This document shows positions 1-7,722 of a stretch of 24,596 nucleotides of DNA, one piece after another. The position numbers were made by a program, and so were the translations under genes. The stretch's first letter is position 1, and the number at the start of each line of letters is the position of its first letter. The stretch is from Bacteroidales bacterium (GTDB taxonomy: Bacteria; Bacteroidota; Bacteroidia; Bacteroidales; UBA932). Below the pieces are notes generated by a model. The model had not been told where the DNA came from and searched no databases. It was given only the letters and a program-made list of their open reading frames with translations. Where the stretch lies: the NCBI GenBank assembly GCA_023227835.1, contig JALOCI010000040.1, positions 1-24,596 on the forward strand. Reading direction: 5' to 3'.

Positions 1-1006
1 AAAGAACTGTAAAAACGCCCAATGCAATGTATTGGGATTTAATATAGATTCTCTTCACCTCTCCCTCCTTGCCTAAAAGCCGGTTTTGGGTCAGTTTGGG
101 AAGAAATGTCATAAACCATATTAGAGAAAGTGTGTATGTGAGATCTGCTATCTGCTTTGTAATTCCGTAGGATCCCAGTACAGCCAAAGGTATGAAAAGA
201 CCTCCTATAAGTGTAAGCATTTTGTTTGTAAAGACAAGGCTCAGGTTTGCCAATCCGGATTTGTATGCCGTCTTCCATAAAGTTTTAAGAATGGAAACCC
301 AAGATGTTTGTTTGGAGGTTCTGAGCTTGGTTTTGGTCTCCTTGTCATAAAAGGCTCTTCTGGAAAGCATTCTGTTCAGAATTGTTGCCAGTGTCTGTCC
401 ACAAACCATCGAGATAATCCCAAAACCCATAATAAGCATTGCAGAGGCCAGAATAATGTGGGTACACTGAGAAAAGACTATTATCTGCCGCGATCGTTTA
501 ATCATGCCTCGTCCAACCAGAAGTGCGTCGTAAAAATAGGTATAGAACTGGTAAGAGAGCAGTATTCCGTACAGATACCATGCAATTCTTGCATTTTCAA
601 TATTACCGGAATACCCGTCAAGAAGTTTCTCTATATAAAAATAACCTCCAGTAAAAAGCAAAATAACAAGAAAAATGGCAACTCCGGCATAATAGACCCT
701 CATAGACGACAATGTTCCCTTAAGAAGCGAATAATCAATACTTCCGTCTTCATTGGTCTTCCCCAATCCCTCACCTCTTAACTCTTTGGCACCGGAAAAA
801 ATATATGTAACTGCTCTTGAAAATGTCTGGAAGAATCCAAAATCCAAAAGATATATCATTGCATTAAGGCCAATCATGACATTCCACAACCCTACCTCCT
901 CATCCGGAAGCAAACGTAAAATCAGAGGAAGGATAATCATTGCCGAAGCAAGTCTCATAAAACTTGCCGCATAGTTCCAAAGAAGATCGGTCCTTCCTGT
1001 GTTCAC
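1..1006 (-). CDS. O-unit/polysaccharide flippase-like membrane protein, 3' end cut by window edge
   Basis: An open frame on the minus strand runs from a GTG at 1006 to the window edge (335 codons, no stop). An in-frame stop lies four codons upstream of the GTG, so this GTG is the most upstream possible start. The N-terminus reads NTGRTDLLWNYAASFMRLAS, followed by a hydrophobic helix with LPLILRLLPDEEVGLWNV. That is the usual opening of Wzx-like flippases of the MOP superfamily in Bacteroidota (WNYAA..., then a GLW motif). Several more membrane-type segments follow, including YYAGVAIFLVILLF, IILASAMLIMGFGIISMV and LSLIWFMTFL. The expected role is moving lipid-linked glycan units across the inner membrane. 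It starts 2 nt after the stop of the porin-like gene, so the two are probably co-transcribed and translationally coupled. Substrate unknown. Family call is fairly sure; the C-terminal part is not visible. Confidence 0.8.
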   Translation of the reverse strand, partial: MNTGRTDLLWNYAASFMRLASAMIILPLILRLLPDEEVGLWNVMIGLNAMIYLLDFGFFQTFSRAVTYIFSGAKELRGEGLGKTNEDGSIDYSLLKGTLSSMRVYYAGVAIFLVILLFTGGYFYIEKLLDGYSGNIENARIAWYLYGILLSYQFYTYFYDALLVGRGMIKRSRQIIVFSQCTHIILASAMLIMGFGIISMVCGQTLATILNRMLSRRAFYDKETKTKLRTSKQTSWVSILKTLWKTAYKSGLANLSLVFTNKMLTLIGGLFIPLAVLGSYGITKQIADLTYTLSLIWFMTFLPKLTQNRLLGKEGEVKRIYIKSQYIALGVFTVL

Positions 1007-1008
1007 TT

Positions 1009-2259
1009 TTAGAAATTAAGTTTTGCCATGAATTCCAGTCTGTTGTTGTGGTTAACGTCAAAACTGGTTAGTGGTTTCAAGTTTGCATCAACGCTTTTTG
1101 ACCACTTTGCAAATGTAAGATTATATTCGAGACCAAATATCAATTTTTTAGACAAGCTATAAGTTATCCTTGGAGATACTCTGGAAAACCACTCCATCTT
1201 TTGATCGGAAAAATAGAGATAGTTTGCCCCTGAAGCAGAAGTATCCAGCTTATCTTTTGTACCGCAATTTTTCTGATATCCATAAAATAATCCAAAATTG
1301 AAGTTTTTGTATGAAGGCGTTTCAAATTCAGCCCAAGTCGACAATGTGCGTAGGTTAGAGTAGTCGAAATCGAGAGGTTCGGAAGCAGTATATGCTAGCT
1401 TTCCATATCCGCCAAGCATGTTGTACATCGAAAGATTCTCACCGTAAATACCCCAGAGCTTAACTGAAAATCCCCTGCCTATGACAGCCTTTGCAAACAG
1501 ACTTACATCAAATGCAGATACAGTTGTAGAAATTGGGTTGTTATTACCGTCTGTGTTTCTAGGCTTAAAAAATTTATATCCAAACGTAGCTCCTCCGAAT
1601 ATTTTGTTAGCATTACCCAGCTTTATCTGAGCATGCAGATCTGGAATTCCTGACTGAGCCTGTGCCGATGCTGGTCCTAAGGATTTATGTCCACTGTACA
1701 TTTCAGCTGCAGCAAGGAATTTCATATTCTCGGATAACATGACCTCATATCGAACCTGCATACCTCTGTTAAGTGTATTGAAGGGATATCCGGATCCGAA
1801 TCCTACCATGTTTGATGAGACTTCCGACACATGAGTCAGATGGTTTGTCTGCCCCAAAAGCAGAGCACTTTTCTTCCACTTGAAATTCATGTAAATGTGA
1901 CGAAGGTTGAACATACCGATATAACTCTCTCCAGAACCAAGAAAATCGGCTTCTACATAAGTATTTACATCTGCATTCAGGAATTTCATTCCAGCGACTG
2001 AAAATGTCAACCTGCTTGCAGCTATGCTGTAATTCAAAGAATTGCTTTTATTTATATCTATACCATCATCATTCATGTTCGGAGACAAAGGATACTTGTA
2101 TTGCAGGTCATATCTTGAGGTTCTTGACCTGTAGTCATCAAAATAGCTTTTAAATTCAACAAATCCTCCGAATTTGTACAATATCTCCTTTGTCTGTGCT
2201 GTAACTATTACCGGGACTGCTAGCAATAATAGCATTACTATTGTTTGTATCTTTTTCAT
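1009..2259 (-). CDS. Porin-like outer-membrane beta-barrel protein
   Basis: 416 residues. A clear signal peptide (MKKIQTIVMLLLLAVPVIVTA, likely cleaved before QTKE) is followed by a protein built of alternating polar/aromatic strands, such as YVEADF, IYMNFKWKKSALLLGQ, AQIKLGNANKIFGGATFGYKFF and FNFGLFYGYQK. It ends in LNF, a terminal aromatic typical of BAM-inserted barrels. The segment near residues 95-150 (ADVNTYVEADFLGSGE..., then LRHIYMNF and LLLGQTNH) resembles the DcaP-like porin family. No TonB plug is present. It probably forms a passive outer-membrane channel; substrate unknown. It is the first gene of a pair with the flippase. Upstream, 2260-2394 is an AT-rich divergent gap of 135 bp shared with the nitroreductase; it holds only a 7-of-8 match to a -7 box on the minus strand at 2279-2286. 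Confidence 0.7.
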   Translation of the reverse strand: MKKIQTIVMLLLLAVPVIVTAQTKEILYKFGGFVEFKSYFDDYRSRTSRYDLQYKYPLSPNMNDDGIDINKSNSLNYSIAASRLTFSVAGMKFLNADVNTYVEADFLGSGESYIGMFNLRHIYMNFKWKKSALLLGQTNHLTHVSEVSSNMVGFGSGYPFNTLNRGMQVRYEVMLSENMKFLAAAEMYSGHKSLGPASAQAQSGIPDLHAQIKLGNANKIFGGATFGYKFFKPRNTDGNNNPISTTVSAFDVSLFAKAVIGRGFSVKLWGIYGENLSMYNMLGGYGKLAYTASEPLDFDYSNLRTLSTWAEFETPSYKNFNFGLFYGYQKNCGTKDKLDTSASGANYLYFSDQKMEWFSRVSPRITYSLSKKLIFGLEYNLTFAKWSKSVDANLKPLTSFDVNHNNRLEFMAKLNF

Positions 2260-2394
2260 AATTCTAATGTTTATAGGGTAAAGATAATAATCTTTTTAAA
2301 ATTAGTATCACCTTTTACTATTATAGAAAAATTTTTATTGTCTTATATTTTTAAAAATTACTACTTTCATACAATAAATATAAATATCTCAACC

Positions 2395-3096
2395 ATGAAA
2401 CTATTTATTACTGCACTTATATTAATGATGGGGATTTCTCCCGAATGCCCTGCAGATAATCCTGAAAACGGAAAGGTATACACATTGCCTGCTCCCTCGA
2501 TAAAAGGAGCTATGAGTGTCGAAGAGGCCCTTCAACAGAGACGTTCCAGAAGGCAATTCCTAGACAAAGAGCTCTCTATAGAGCAGCTTTCTCAGATCTT
2601 ATGGTCTGCATACGGTATTACTGTTAAAAGAGACGATTACCCCGTTTTAAGGGGAGGTTTGCGTACCGCACCCTCTGCCGGTGCTCTTTATCCTTTGGAA
2701 ATCTATGTGCTAATAGGAAATGTAAAGGGAATCGAGCCCGGTTTATATAAGTACAACTCTAAAGAGCATAGTATAAAATGCACCATATCAGGTGATTTAA
2801 GAAAAGATGCCTGCTCTGCTGCCTATAATCAGAAAATGTTAAGAGAGGCTCCGGCTACTTTGTTCTACAGTGCTGTTTTTGAAAGATGTACAAAGAAATA
2901 CAGAGAGCGCGGTAAAGAGAGATATGTATGTATGGATCTGGGTCATTCCGCCGAAAATGTCTATCTGCAAGCCGAAGCTCTTCATCTTGGCACTTGTGCC
3001 GTTGGTGCATTTTCTGACGAAGCCTTGAAAAAGCTGCTTCAGCTACCTGCTGATGAAGAACCTCTCTATATGATGCCTTTTGGTTATTGTAAGTAA
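2395..3096 (+). CDS. Secreted SagB-type nitroreductase-family protein
   Basis: 233 residues from ATG 2395. The frame stays open further upstream, but that stretch is AT-rich non-coding sequence, and this ATG gives a clean signal peptide (KLFITALILMMGISPECPA). Features of the SagB/ThcOx branch of the nitroreductase fold are: the arginine cluster QQRRSRRQF (residues 47-55) used for FMN phosphate, TAPSAGALYP (91-100), and the conserved C-terminal helix GHSAENVYLQAEALHLGTC (183-201) before VGAF. Members bind FMN and carry out redox reactions, including azoline oxidation in peptide natural products, but no peptide-modification partner genes (cyclodehydratase, precursor) are visible here. Export is unusual because most relatives are cytoplasmic. 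Physiological substrate unknown. It converges on fabH with a 31-nt gap in which I see no convincing terminator. Confidence 0.8.
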   Translation: MKLFITALILMMGISPECPADNPENGKVYTLPAPSIKGAMSVEEALQQRRSRRQFLDKELSIEQLSQILWSAYGITVKRDDYPVLRGGLRTAPSAGALYPLEIYVLIGNVKGIEPGLYKYNSKEHSIKCTISGDLRKDACSAAYNQKMLREAPATLFYSAVFERCTKKYRERGKERYVCMDLGHSAENVYLQAEALHLGTCAVGAFSDEALKKLLQLPADEEPLYMMPFGYCK

Positions 3097-3127
3097 TAAC
3101 CGATTATCGTTTAAAGAAAGTTTTTGA

Positions 3128-4120
3128 CTATTCAGGATCGTAACCCCATTTATAGTATAAAGCACCCCAGGTAAATCCGGCACCGAATGCCGAGAGTATA
3201 AGTGTGTCTCCTTTTTTGAATTTCTTTTCAAATTCCCAGAGAACTAAAGGAATAGAAGTACCTGCTGTGTTTCCGAACTTTTCTATATTAATAAGCACCT
3301 TATCTTTCTTCAGTCCCATCCTTTTTGCCGTTGCATCAATAATCCGAAGGTTGGCCTGATGAGGAATCAGGTAAGCAATGTCCGAAGCTTTAAGATTGTG
3401 TCTCTCCATCATCTCAACAGAGACATCAGCCATACGGCTTACTGCATACTTGAACACAACCTGTCCATCCTGATAGATGTAGTGCTCCCTGTTCCTGACG
3501 GTCTCTTCTGTCGGTGGATACATTGATCCCCCGGCCTTCTGGAAAAGATACTGCCTCCCTATTCCGTCAACATGAAGTATTTCATCCATAAGTCCGACAG
3601 AAGAATCTTCGGTTGCCTCAACAAGCATGGCTACAGCTCCGTCACCAAACAAAGGACATGTTGTCCTGTCCTGGTAGTTTGTTATGGAAGACATTCTCTC
3701 TCCGGTCACCAGAATTATTCTTTTCGCTCTGCCAGATTCTATGAATGAGGCGGCAGTAGAGAGACTGAATATAAAACCGGAACAGCCGGCATTTATATCA
3801 TACCCCCAGGCATTCTTAATACCTACTTTGTCACAAATTATATTGGCTGTAGCCGGGAATAGCATATCCGGAGTTACAGTCGCACAAATAAGCATATCAA
3901 CATCATCCTTCGATATCCCCGTTTTTTCCAACAAATTCTCAACAGCAAGAGTTCCCATGTGGGAGGTGCCGAGGCCGTCTTCCTTAAGAATACGTCTCTC
4001 TTTCACACCGATTCTTGTCATTATCCACTCGTCGGTTGTATCTACCATTGTGGATAGTTCCTGATTTGTCAATATATAGTCCGGAATATAACCGCCTATT
4101 CCTTTAATTACAGCTTTCAT
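3128..4120 (-). CDS. fabH: 3-oxoacyl-[ACP] synthase III (KAS III)
   Basis: 330 residues, full length. It condenses acetyl- or branched acyl-CoA with malonyl-ACP to start type II fatty acid synthesis. The catalytic triad is visible: Cys113 in INAGCSGF, His254 in IPHQANLR and Asn284 in GNTAGTS. The N-terminus carries the family's TTDEWIMTRIGVKERR region (28-43). It is the last gene of the DUF177-rpmF-plsX-fabH operon, separated from plsX by one base, so translation is probably coupled to plsX. The conserved linkage of plsX and fabH ties phospholipid acyl supply to fatty acid initiation. In Bacteroidota, which make iso- and anteiso-branched acids, this enzyme usually accepts branched primers, but specificity cannot be read from the sequence. 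Confidence 0.97.
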   Translation of the reverse strand: MKAVIKGIGGYIPDYILTNQELSTMVDTTDEWIMTRIGVKERRILKEDGLGTSHMGTLAVENLLEKTGISKDDVDMLICATVTPDMLFPATANIICDKVGIKNAWGYDINAGCSGFIFSLSTAASFIESGRAKRIILVTGERMSSITNYQDRTTCPLFGDGAVAMLVEATEDSSVGLMDEILHVDGIGRQYLFQKAGGSMYPPTEETVRNREHYIYQDGQVVFKYAVSRMADVSVEMMERHNLKASDIAYLIPHQANLRIIDATAKRMGLKKDKVLINIEKFGNTAGTSIPLVLWEFEKKFKKGDTLILSAFGAGFTWGALYYKWGYDPE

Positions 4121-4121
4121 T

Positions 4122-5069
4122 CTAGTTTCGTAAAAGTACCTCTTTGAACTTTCCTACCAAATCCCGTTCCAAAGCCCGTTGGGTACTGGTTATCATATTT
4201 GCGACAGCTAACGGGGATGAGGCACCGTGACCTATAATCACCGGTGCCGGTACTCCTAAAACCGGTGTGCCGCCATAATCTTCATAATTATATCCTTCAA
4301 GAAAGTCATTCTTTATATTTAGTTTTCTTAAAAGATTATACATTCCTTCTGCCTGCTTAAGACAGATGTTTCCGGAAAAACCATCGGTAACAAGGACATC
4401 TGCAATATCACCATCAAAGAGACGGTTAGCCTCCATGTTGCCTACAAAGTCAAAATCTGCTGAATCTGACATAAGTTTATATGCCTCTTTTGTCACCATA
4501 TTTCCTTTCTCCTCCTCTTCTCCAATATTGAGAAGAGCAACCTTCGGCCTCTCAATTCCCATCATAGCCCTTGCATATATAGATCCAAGTACTCCGAACT
4601 GGTAAAGAACATCCGGTTTGGAGTCCACATTAAAACCAACGTCCAGAATCAGCATCTTCTTTCCGTTAAGGAGAGGCATCTCGACTGATATACAAGGCCT
4701 CATAATACCCGGCAGTGGTTTCAGAGTCTGGTAGGAGCCTGTAAGAACCGCACCTGTATTTCCTGCACTCGCAAGAGCATCTATCTGACCATTGCGCAGC
4801 ATATTGAAGCCTACAACTATGCTTGAATCCTGCTTCTTGTGATAAGATTTTACAGGATGATCATCCATTTTTATTGTCTGAGAGCAGTGGACAATAGTAA
4901 AATTACCGGGATTGAAGCCCTTTTGGCTACAAATCTCGGTAATCCTGAACTGATCACCTAACAGGTACAATTCTGTTCCCGGACTTAGTTTGGAATAGAC
5001 GTCTATTGCTCCCGAAACAGTATTCAAAGGAGCGTAGTCACCGCCCATTACATCCAGACCAATCCTCAT
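4122..5069 (-). CDS. plsX: Phosphate acyltransferase PlsX
   Basis: 315 residues, normal length. It converts acyl-ACP to acyl-phosphate, the donor for PlsY in phosphatidic acid synthesis, as a peripheral enzyme on the cytoplasmic membrane. Family landmarks are the start MRIGLDVMGGDYAP, ASAGNTGAVL near 100, VLTDGFSGNICLK near 227-240, and the C-terminal G-rich segment GVPAPVIIGHGASSP. Nine nt separate it from rpmF upstream and one nt from fabH downstream, consistent with one transcript. The order rpmF-plsX-fabH is widely conserved across bacteria. Confidence 0.96.
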   Translation of the reverse strand: MRIGLDVMGGDYAPLNTVSGAIDVYSKLSPGTELYLLGDQFRITEICSQKGFNPGNFTIVHCSQTIKMDDHPVKSYHKKQDSSIVVGFNMLRNGQIDALASAGNTGAVLTGSYQTLKPLPGIMRPCISVEMPLLNGKKMLILDVGFNVDSKPDVLYQFGVLGSIYARAMMGIERPKVALLNIGEEEEKGNMVTKEAYKLMSDSADFDFVGNMEANRLFDGDIADVLVTDGFSGNICLKQAEGMYNLLRKLNIKNDFLEGYNYEDYGGTPVLGVPAPVIIGHGASSPLAVANMITSTQRALERDLVGKFKEVLLRN

Positions 5070-5078
5070 AAGAGAAGA

Positions 5079-5261
5079 CTACGATGTAGCTTTCTGCACC
5101 ATAAGACGGCCTCTGTAGTAGCCGCACTCAGGGCAAACACGGTGATAAAGTACTGCGGCACCGCAGTTAGAACAATTTGCAAGTGTTGGAACCGCTGCAT
5201 GATCATGGGTCCTTCTTTTATCCCTGCGGGTTTTTGAAATCTTGTGTTTCGGATGTGCCAT
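5079..5261 (-). CDS. rpmF: 50S ribosomal protein L32
   Basis: 60 residues. The N-terminus MAHPKHKISKTRRDKRR is the basic rRNA-binding tail of L32. Two CxxC pairs, Cys30/Cys33 (CSNC) and Cys43/Cys46 (CPEC), form the zinc ribbon, so this is the zinc-binding form and not the Cys-less paralogue. It lies 20 nt after the DUF177 gene and 9 nt before plsX, in the classic position linking ribosome and lipid synthesis genes. Confidence 0.97.
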   Translation of the reverse strand: MAHPKHKISKTRRDKRRTHDHAAVPTLANCSNCGAAVLYHRVCPECGYYRGRLMVQKATS

Positions 5262-5281
5262 ATCTAAATATTTTAACTTAA

Positions 5282-5806
5282 TTAATTCAATAAATCTTTT
5301 AATTTGTCAAAAGGAGATCCACTTTCCCCAACGGGCTTTTCTCCCCTAGCATTTTCAAGTCTTGCAATCATTTCAGGATTGCATTTTCCCTCTTCATGCA
5401 CCATCTGCATAGGCAGAGAGAGACAAATATAATCGTAAAAGAACTGTCTGAGGTCTAAAATAGCCTCTGAAGGATCAAGTGTTATTGTTTCCAGATCATC
5501 CTCTTCCGGTTCATCCTCGTTTTTTACAAACCTCACCAAAAGAGAGGCTTCTGTTTTCAAAGGAATTGCCAGTTCATCCAGACATCTGTCACACTCAACG
5601 GAGAGAGTCCCATGAATGGCACTTACAATCTTAATCCATGTCTCACTTCTCTCCAGTTCCACATCAACATTTAATGATGCCCCTAGTATCTGTGAGTTTT
5701 CAAAATCCTCAAAAAACTTATTATCAATCAGAAAACTGTACTCATGTTTTCCGATTGACAACCCCTTTACAGGAATTGTGTACAAGTTATCAGGCTCTTT
5801 TCCCAT
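5282..5806 (-). CDS. yceD: DUF177/YceD family protein
   Basis: 174 residues. It belongs to the DUF177 (YceD) family by its position directly before rpmF and by the ECDRCLDELAIPL motif (Cys72, Cys75), followed by an acidic linker (EDEPEEDDLE, 97-106) and the C-terminal SPFDKLKDLLN. In other bacteria and in plants, members are linked to 23S rRNA processing or accumulation; that role here is inferred from family membership only. It is the first gene of the operon and has its own promoter at 5823-5852. The second Cys motif found in many relatives is reduced to a single Cys in HEEGKCNPE. Confidence 0.88.
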   Translation of the reverse strand: MGKEPDNLYTIPVKGLSIGKHEYSFLIDNKFFEDFENSQILGASLNVDVELERSETWIKIVSAIHGTLSVECDRCLDELAIPLKTEASLLVRFVKNEDEPEEDDLETITLDPSEAILDLRQFFYDYICLSLPMQMVHEEGKCNPEMIARLENARGEKPVGESGSPFDKLKDLLN

Positions 5807-5822
5807 ATTATAAATGAGCCCG

Positions 5823-5852
5823 CAAAGATAATCTATTTTTTTAAAATAGCAA
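5823..5852 (-). promoter_or_regulatory. Bacteroidota-type promoter for yceD-rpmF-plsX-fabH
   Basis: On the minus strand, TTG (5852-5850) is followed after 19 nt by TATCTTTG (5830-5823), a full match to the TAnnTTTG -7 box with a minimal -33 element. The box ends 17 nt before the yceD start codon. The spacer holds an AT-rich inverted repeat (CTATTTT/AAAATAG at 5833-5839 and 5843-5849) that could also act as a weak end for typA transcription. Confidence 0.7.
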
Positions 5853-5858
5853 CCCTGA

Positions 5859-7655
5859 TCAGCCCTTTCTTCTCTTTCTCTCGTTCTCGTCCAGGTATAT
5901 TTTCCTTAGCCGCATACTATGCGGTGTAACCTCAACAAGTTCATCTTCCTGAATATACTCAAGGGCCTCTTCGAGAGAGAACACGATAGGCGGAGGAAGA
6001 ACAGCCTTGTCATCTGTTCCTGAAGCCCTAATATTTGTGAGTTTCTTTGTCTTGCATATATTTATACCCAAATCGTCAGCTCTGGTATGCTCTCCGACAA
6101 CCTGACCGGCATAAATATCCTCTCCTGGGCTAATAAAGAACTTTCCTCTGTCCTGGAGCTTATCCATGGCATAAGCAACAGCCATTCCTGATTCCAAAGC
6201 CACCAGTGATCCGTTGTTTCTTTTCTCTATATCTCCTTTATAAGGCTCATATCCTTTAAACCTGTGGGCAACCACGGCCTCACCCTGCGAAGCAGTCATA
6301 AGGTTGCTTCTCAGACCAATCAACCCTCTTGAGGGAATTTCAAAATCAAGATGCACTCTGTCATTCCTGTGTTCCATATGCATCAGACTTCCCTTTCTCC
6401 TTGTTGTCATCTCGATGGCCTTGCCTACATGCTCTTCCGGTACATCAATTGTCAAATGCTCAATAGGTTCACACCTGACTCCGTTTATAGTCTTGTCCAG
6501 TACTTTCGGTTGCCCCACCTGCAATTCAAAACCCTCTCTTCTCATTGTCTCAATCAGCACTGAAATATGAAGCACTCCCCTGCCATTGACTATGAACGAA
6601 TCTGCAGTCAGGCCACTCTTTACTCTCAAGGCAAGGTTCTTCTCCAACTCCTTGTCAAGTCTCTCTTTTATATGCCTTGATGTAACAAACTTTCCCTCTT
6701 TGCCGAAAAATGGAGAATCATTGATAGTAAACAACATACTCATTGTAGGCTCATCCACCGATATCGGCGGTAAAGCCTCAGGATTTTCATAATCAGCGAT
6801 AGTATCTCCTATTTCAAATCCCTCTATGCCTACAACGGCACAAATATCCCCACTCTTCACCTCCTCGCTTTTGGATTTTTCAAGACCGCTGAAAACCATA
6901 AGGTCTTTAATGCGGCTTCTTTCGACAGAACCATCTCTTTTGCACAGTGAAATCTGCATCCCGGGCTTTAAAGAGCCTCTGCGGACGCGTCCTACCGCTA
7001 TCCTTCCCACATATGGAGAATACTCCAGAGAAGATATCAGCATCTGAGGTGTCCCTTCAAGCATTTCAGGTTCCGGAATTTCAGAAAGAATAGTATCAAA
7101 AAGGGCTGTAATATCTGTTGTCTCATTCTTCCAGTCCATAGACATCCAGCCTTGCTTTGCACTACCGTATACTGTCTTGAAATCCAATTGCTCTTCGGTA
7201 GCATTAAGACTGAACATAAGGTCAAAAACCTGCTCATTTACCACATCCGGTCTGCAATTCGGCTTATCAACCTTATTTACTACGACAATTGGCTTTTTGC
7301 CCATCTCAATGGCTTTCTGAAGAACGAACCTCGTCTGCGGCATGGTTCCCTCAAAAGCATCCACCAATAGCAAAACTCCGTCTGCCATGTTAAGAACTCT
7401 TTCAACCTCTCCTCCGAAATCAGCGTGACCCGGAGTGTCAATTATGTTGATTTTATAATCTTTATATGGAACCGATACGTTCTTTGCAAGAATTGTTATT
7501 CCCCTCTCCCTTTCAAGATCGTTGTTATCCAAGATTAGATCACCCATTTTCTCAATCTCTCTGGAGAGCTTGGCATGGTGTATCATTCTGTCTACCAATG
7601 TAGTTTTGCCATGGTCCACGTGGGCAATGATGGCAATGTTTCTTATTTTTTGCAT
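5859..7655 (-). CDS. typA: Translational GTPase TypA/BipA
   Basis: 598 residues, full length. A ribosome-associated GTPase of the EF-G/LepA group, involved in 50S assembly and stress or low-temperature growth in other bacteria. G motifs: G1 AHVDHGKTT (11-19), G2 within RERGITI (49-55), G3 DTPGHADF (73-80), G4 NKVD (127-130). The C-terminal half has the BipA-specific region GRGVLHISVLIETMRREGFE and SRGLIGLRSNLMT. A -7 box lies at 7667-7674 in the divergent gap with guaA. The 52-nt gap to yceD contains yceD's own promoter, so the operon downstream need not depend on typA. Confidence 0.97.
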   Translation of the reverse strand: MQKIRNIAIIAHVDHGKTTLVDRMIHHAKLSREIEKMGDLILDNNDLERERGITILAKNVSVPYKDYKINIIDTPGHADFGGEVERVLNMADGVLLLVDAFEGTMPQTRFVLQKAIEMGKKPIVVVNKVDKPNCRPDVVNEQVFDLMFSLNATEEQLDFKTVYGSAKQGWMSMDWKNETTDITALFDTILSEIPEPEMLEGTPQMLISSLEYSPYVGRIAVGRVRRGSLKPGMQISLCKRDGSVERSRIKDLMVFSGLEKSKSEEVKSGDICAVVGIEGFEIGDTIADYENPEALPPISVDEPTMSMLFTINDSPFFGKEGKFVTSRHIKERLDKELEKNLALRVKSGLTADSFIVNGRGVLHISVLIETMRREGFELQVGQPKVLDKTINGVRCEPIEHLTIDVPEEHVGKAIEMTTRRKGSLMHMEHRNDRVHLDFEIPSRGLIGLRSNLMTASQGEAVVAHRFKGYEPYKGDIEKRNNGSLVALESGMAVAYAMDKLQDRGKFFISPGEDIYAGQVVGEHTRADDLGINICKTKKLTNIRASGTDDKAVLPPPIVFSLEEALEYIQEDELVEVTPHSMRLRKIYLDENERKRRKG

Positions 7656-7666
7656 AATTCAGGGCG

Positions 7667-7674
7667 CAAAAGTA
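7667..7674 (-). promoter_or_regulatory. -7 box for typA
   Basis: Minus-strand TACTTTTG matches TAnnTTTG and lies 11 nt upstream of the typA start, implying a very short leader. No TTG is seen at the expected -33 distance. Confidence 0.5.
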
Positions 7675-7684
7675 ATATTTTATT

Positions 7685-7692
7685 TATTTTTG
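7685..7692 (+). promoter_or_regulatory. -7 box for guaA
   Basis: TATTTTTG matches TAnnTTTG, 30 nt upstream of the guaA ATG. It lies back-to-back with the typA box, 10 nt apart. The surrounding AT tract makes a chance match possible. Confidence 0.5.
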
Positions 7693-7722
7693 CAGGTTAC
7701 AATTTACGAAAAATATTCCCTT

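Noticed and set aside
308..974. Plus-strand open frames of 157 and 73 codons near the left edge
   Set aside because: They run antisense to a continuous minus-strand frame (1-1006) with clear flippase sequence; the translated products show no family features.
2245..2394. Longer N-terminus for the nitroreductase starting at 2245
   Set aside because: The extra part is AT-rich intergenic sequence and would place the signal peptide internally; ATG 2395 gives a normal exported protein.
3097..3127. Terminator between the nitroreductase gene and fabH
   Set aside because: Only a 3-4 bp stem around TTA can be drawn (CGA/TCG), too weak to support a terminator call.
7522..7722. Longer N-terminus for GuaA starting at 7522
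   Set aside because: This stretch is antisense to the typA start, and the conserved GuaA N-terminus begins at 7723.
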